64,000 nt of DNA from Rhineura floridana (Eukaryota; Chordata; Lepidosauria; Squamata; Rhineuridae). Position numbers and translations under genes: made by a program. Where the stretch lies: NCBI RefSeq assembly GCF_030035675.1, contig NC_084480.1, forward strand, positions 22,897,263 to 22,961,262, written 5' to 3'. Shown here piece after piece: positions 60,051 through 64,000 of this stretch; position 1 is the first letter of the stretch; each line of letters starts with the position of its first letter. The notes below the pieces were generated by a model. That model worked only from the letters and a program-made list of their open reading frames with translations, was not told the origin of the DNA and made no database searches.

Positions 60051-62193
60051 GGTGACTTCCGGGAAGGGTGACTTAGCCTGTGCCTGCTTTTGAGACGGGC
60101 TCCTGCCTCAAAAGAAGCTTATTCAGATATATCAGTCAGATTTTTTTTTTTTTGACTGATTAAACTTCTCCCGGGTAGGGAGAAACGAAGAGATTAACCT
60201 CAAAGCCTATTTTTGTTGGGACGACCAGATCTCATTAATTTATGGGACGAGGTCCAGCCGACGAAGGTGGGACGGATTTTCAACAACAAGCTCTATCTGA
60301 TAAAGCGAACGTTCATCTTATCTTCTAAGAGAGAACGCACTAACAGGCAAGCACCCTTCTTTCTATATTTTTCTTTTACTTGACTTAAATTGTTGCTGTT
60401 TAAAAGAGATTTGCCAGATTGATCGGTTTTTGACATCTCACTGGGGAGCCATAACTTCTCTCTGCTACTCACTAATTAATAGCTTATCTCTGTTTTTGTT
60501 GCAAAAAGCTGTCCTGGATTTGCATTCTAAAGATATACACAGAAGAGGGATTTCTATTCCAGATTTTTATTTTGAAGAATATTATATTGTCTGAGACTAC
60601 TCTCTTTTTGGTCTATTTTATTTTGACGAATCTGTTTCCTGACGACCGCCATTAATTGTTTCGATCCTGGGAACTGCATTTTGTTTACTTAAGCATGGAG
60701 AGATAAGGCTGTCTGCTCTGTTTATACTGTGATGTCACCAAGTTTGGAGTATTAACCCAATTGTTGCTGAAATAAGAAGTGGTTTTCCTATATTTTTCTT
60801 TTAAAATGGCAATTAAGAAAGTGGCTGAGAATCTGGAAATAACTATGTTTCAGAAAATAATGGATGAGATTGAGATAACGAAACAAAACCTGCGACAGGG
60901 CTGTAAGGAGCTGAAAATTGAATTGAGTAAAATGAAGCAGGAGATTAAAGATATAGGGGTCCCTGTGAGAGAGGTGACCCTGGAAGGGGTCCCTGTGAGA
61001 GAGGAGACCCCGGAGATTGGAACAAGCGTGGAACAGGAAAAAGATTTGGAGTCTATGGACTTTAGAAACAAAATCTATTGTTTGGAGACACAGGAGATTA
61101 AAGACATAGGGGTCCTTGTGAGAGAGGAGACCCTGGAGACTGGAACAGGGGTCCCTGTGAGAGAGGAGACCCTGGAGACTGGAACAGGGGTCCCTGTGAG
61201 AGAGGAGATCCCGGAGATTGGAACAAACGTGGAACAGGAACAAGATTTGGAGTCTATGGACTTTAGAAATAAAATCTATTGTTTGGAACTCAATGTTATC
61301 TCTGAAGAAATTAATGAAGATTCTAGAGATAAAGTTATCAATGGCATGGATAATCTTCTGGACTGGAATGATGTGATGGAGCCCAATATAGAGAAAATCT
61401 ATGGAATTAACTGCAGCCATGTGACAATGGAAAAACTTTCAAGAGATGACCCAGTGTATTTTGAAAAAAAGAACAGAGATATGATTTTACAGCAGTATTT
61501 CAGCAACCTATTCAGAATGGATGGCAAGAAAATATTTGGGATAGAGGTAATTCCCATCAGACTCTTACTATATGACTATGGCTTTGACAGCAAGATTATT
61601 ATGGAATACTGATAATGGAAGATTGGATACTGAAATTACTGGACTTAACAAGACTACTGAAGATGGAAGATGGAAAATGGAACTAATAGGGATAATAGAA
61701 CAATGGCTACTGAAATTACTGAACCTAACAGATTCTGATGTGATGGATTAATTGAAATGTTTATTTTGACTATGGTTATGACAATAAGATTATCATAATT
61801 AGTAATGAGATGGATTAATCGATATGCTTATCTGGAAAAAAAAATTGATAGATATATTTCTTAAAGAATTGAAACCTCTCTTTGACTTTTTGTGGAAAGA
61901 ATAAAGTAATGTTTATGAGATTTGATGATTAAGTAAGATAACTATTGGAGGAAAGTGATTTTATAATATGACTTAAGAGACAGGATTGTTATATATTATA
62001 GACTTATAACTGATTTGATCTTTGACAAATGGGAAGTCAATATTTTACTCTTTATTTTTTATTTTTGTTTTTTTTTTTTCTTTTTTTCTTTTTGTTTAAC
62101 TATTTTTGATTTTGTTTTTTGTCTTTGAATGTTTTATGATTTCGTCTTGTATGTTTTATGAAAATCTGAATAAAAATTATTGAAAAAAAAAAA
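60051..62193 (+). mobile_element. Full-length L1-like non-autonomous element (HAL1-like), copy 2
   Basis: Starts GGTGACTTCCGGGAAGGGTG. It has a 0.75-kb leader, an open ORF1-like gene (60806-61612), a 0.58-kb 3'UTR and poly(A) to 62193. A perfect duplication TAAAAGGTCTGCATGA flanks it (60035-60050 and 62194-62209). No endonuclease or RT frame. The size difference from copy 1 (2143 against 1990 bp) is almost all in the ORF1 repeat region. Confidence 0.94.
60806..61612 (+). CDS. ORF1-like protein of HAL1-like element, copy 2
   Basis: 268 residues from the ATG at 60806 (TTTTAAAATGG context; upstream in-frame codons start from GTG and are leader). Order: N-terminal helix (1-35, heptad-like around EITKQNLRQGCKELKIELSK), a repeat region of about 85 residues built from GVPVREETLETGT-type 13-mers, with one larger duplicated block containing DLESMDFRNKIYCLE, then the conserved C-terminal half ending FGIEVIPIRLLLYDYGFDSK. 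Resembles L1 ORF1p layout (coiled coil plus nucleic-acid-binding C-terminus). Function inferred: chaperone for its own RNA during mobilisation by an autonomous L1. Confidence 0.77.
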   Translation: MAIKKVAENLEITMFQKIMDEIEITKQNLRQGCKELKIELSKMKQEIKDIGVPVREVTLEGVPVREETPEIGTSVEQEKDLESMDFRNKIYCLETQEIKDIGVLVREETLETGTGVPVREETLETGTGVPVREEIPEIGTNVEQEQDLESMDFRNKIYCLELNVISEEINEDSRDKVINGMDNLLDWNDVMEPNIEKIYGINCSHVTMEKLSRDDPVYFEKKNRDMILQQYFSNLFRMDGKKIFGIEVIPIRLLLYDYGFDSKIIMEY

Positions 62194-63447
62194 TAAAAGG
62201 TCTGCATGAATAAAAAGGTCCTTACCAGGTATGGAAAACATATAAAGATGGTGTCAAGCAAGCCTTTCTGGGGAGGCTGCCCACAGTCTGGGTGCCACTG
62301 CAGAGGAGGCCCTATCCCCAATAGCCACCTACTTCACCTCATTTGGTGGAGTCACACAGAGAGAGCAGGACCACTGTTCATCTTATGCATAATGGCCGTC
62401 GAGAAGCCTCTGGAAATCTTATATGAATGGCATAAAGATAGTAGCCCTCTCCTATCATTTGCCCCTAATCTGTGGCATTTGGAGGTACGGTCCATCTGGA
62501 CTTGGAAGTGTTTGGTATTTTAAAAATATGTGAAATAGGAACAGTTTCACAGGAAGCTCCATTTAGCTCTCATGATTCATAGCTGTTGCTAGACCATCAA
62601 TTTATCTCACTCTTTCAAGCCATAAAAGCTAGCTTCCATCAATCAATGCATCTTGTGCAGTTGAAGTTAATTAGGAGTCTTCTTTTCTTTTGTCGGTTCT
62701 CTACCTACCTACTGACAATTGATTTCACTGAGTGAACTCAGATTCTAGTATTAAGAGAGAGGGTGATAAATCTCTCCAACAGGATTGTCAACTTTCAACT
62801 AGCCCCTACAGCTATGTCTTTATCAGCAGCTTGAATGTGTACAACATAAGTGGCTAGAAGATAGATTGGGATTTACTGGTACTGATTTTCAGTAGATTGG
62901 CAAATCTCACTCCTATTTGTTTAACAGCAACAACAAAAAGCCTCCCCCCCACCCCAAATCTAGTTGTGCAAATTTCTGATCTGATAGTAACTCAGATATA
63001 GATTTGCTCATGTGTGACTCATGGGGTATGATAACTAGCTCTGCCTCTCTTGAGCTACTGTTTTGCACTTGGCTGTGATTGGTGGATCATGGGATTCTAG
63101 ATAAAAATGAAGTAGATCCCACAAGCCAGAAGTCAGAGAAAAGGGCAAAATATGTTGACAAGAAGTGTCCATTAGGGACTCTCAAAATGATAATTTATAA
63201 AGTACTGATGTTATTCTGTTACTGCAGAGCATCCCACCTGAGAGATTTTCCCCAGTGTGCAAACTGCAATATTTTGTCCTTAGGAAAACTATGTTTTTCC
63301 TTAGACCGTGGTTAGCATGTTTACAGGGGATATGAGTATTTAAGTGTCATAAGCACCAACTGGATAATGCCTGTGACATCAATTATTCCAAGTAATATAA
63401 TCACACCTGTTTGCTTGTGCTGGTTTCTAAAAAGGTTCTGTTTTATG

Positions 63448-63859
63448 TAGGGATGGGTGAGAAATTCGATTCACTTCACATTTCAAACAAAGTCAATCAA
63501 ATTCACACTTTCCAAAACAATATGAGTGCTGAAACACAGCCATCCTTCAAAATTTTCACTTATTTGTATTTTGCAATGCAGTTTGCCAACCAAACAATGT
63601 TTACAAAAATGCATTTGTTAGGGGAAATTGTGCATGAATATATGAGTGACAATAACATACAAAATGCATTATATGATGAGAAATTGCTTGCAAAAATGTG
63701 TACGTCAAAACTGCCTACAACGTGTGTTCATTAGGAGAAATTCACACTAAAATGCTGAATAATTTTCATGAGGATATTGCTGCAGAAATGAGAACTGAAT
63801 TTAAGATGCGAAAAATGAGAAACTGAGAGAATCGAAATTGACAGATCTTCCCATCTCTA
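63448..63859 (+). mobile_element. 412-bp hAT-type MITE
   Basis: Starts TAGGGATGGG and ends CCATCTCTA, with perfect 8-bp duplication GTTTTATG (63440-63447 and 63860-63867). Subterminal AGAAATTCGATT and AATCGAAATTGACAG are also inverted. AT-rich, non-coding body shared with 6895-7392. Confidence 0.9.
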
Positions 63860-64000
63860 GTTTTATGTGATAAATTATAGCATTCATTTTCATTCATTCA
63901 TTCAGAGAGTGTGTTGTGGAGTATTCATTTCAATTCTCCAAAACCCCAGTACTTCCCATCACTATATACTAACAGCATTTGTCACCAAAATGACATGATC

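Larger units (their letters stand above)
57641..64000. other. Region upstream of LMAN1
   Basis: No host exon recognised. In human the next gene this way is CCBE1, not seen here. Apart from the elements listed, 58640-59010, 59840-60030 and 62210-63430 hold nothing I can assign. Confidence 0.65.

Overview
This is nuclear DNA from a reptile, most likely a squamate (lizard or snake). The host genes are vertebrate orthologues. The repeat content is typical of Squamata: BovB (RTE), L2- and CR1-clade LINEs, tRNA-derived Sauria-type SINEs, a 5S-rRNA-headed SINE, many short hAT-type MITEs and L1-derived copies. The species cannot be named from the sequence alone.

Two host genes are present, both on the minus strand. 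LMAN1 (ERGIC-53, the ER-Golgi cargo lectin) is complete. Its 13 coding exons run from 57393 down to 28947; every junction has an AG acceptor and a GT donor, the reading frame closes exactly, and the protein is 518 residues. Its 3'UTR probably continues to about 26150, and a CpG-rich promoter lies at about 56880-57640. CPLX4 (complexin-4, a retinal ribbon-synapse SNARE regulator) is represented by its first coding exon (15686-15852). The rest of that gene should lie beyond position 1. CPLX4 just downstream of LMAN1 on the same strand matches the human 18q21 order.

Layout: 1-15685 is CPLX4 intron 1, full of repeats; it contains three 138-bp hAT MITEs, a nested CR1/L2/MITE block, a 5S-derived SINE and a complete 2.0-kb L1-like non-autonomous element. 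15853-26150 is the spacer between the genes; it holds an L2 LINE with a 631-codon open frame and a 2.4-kb BovB. 26150-57393 is LMAN1; its introns carry SINEs, fold-back elements, purine-rich minisatellites and a mosaic interspersed repeat. 57394-64000 is upstream of LMAN1; it holds a CR1 fragment, a BovB 3' end, a second full-length copy of the L1-like element and a 412-bp hAT MITE.

The most notable item is the pair of full-length L1-like elements (12396-14385 minus, 60051-62193 plus). Each has a roughly 0.75-kb 5' leader, an open ORF1-like gene, a 3'UTR and poly(A), perfect 16-19 bp target-site duplications and no ORF2. This is the layout of a HAL1-type ('half-L1') element. Its ORF1 carries a 13-residue tandem repeat that differs in copy number between the two copies. 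No CRISPR array, operon, functional tRNA or functional rRNA gene is present. All functional assignments are read from sequence and family knowledge; no database search was run.
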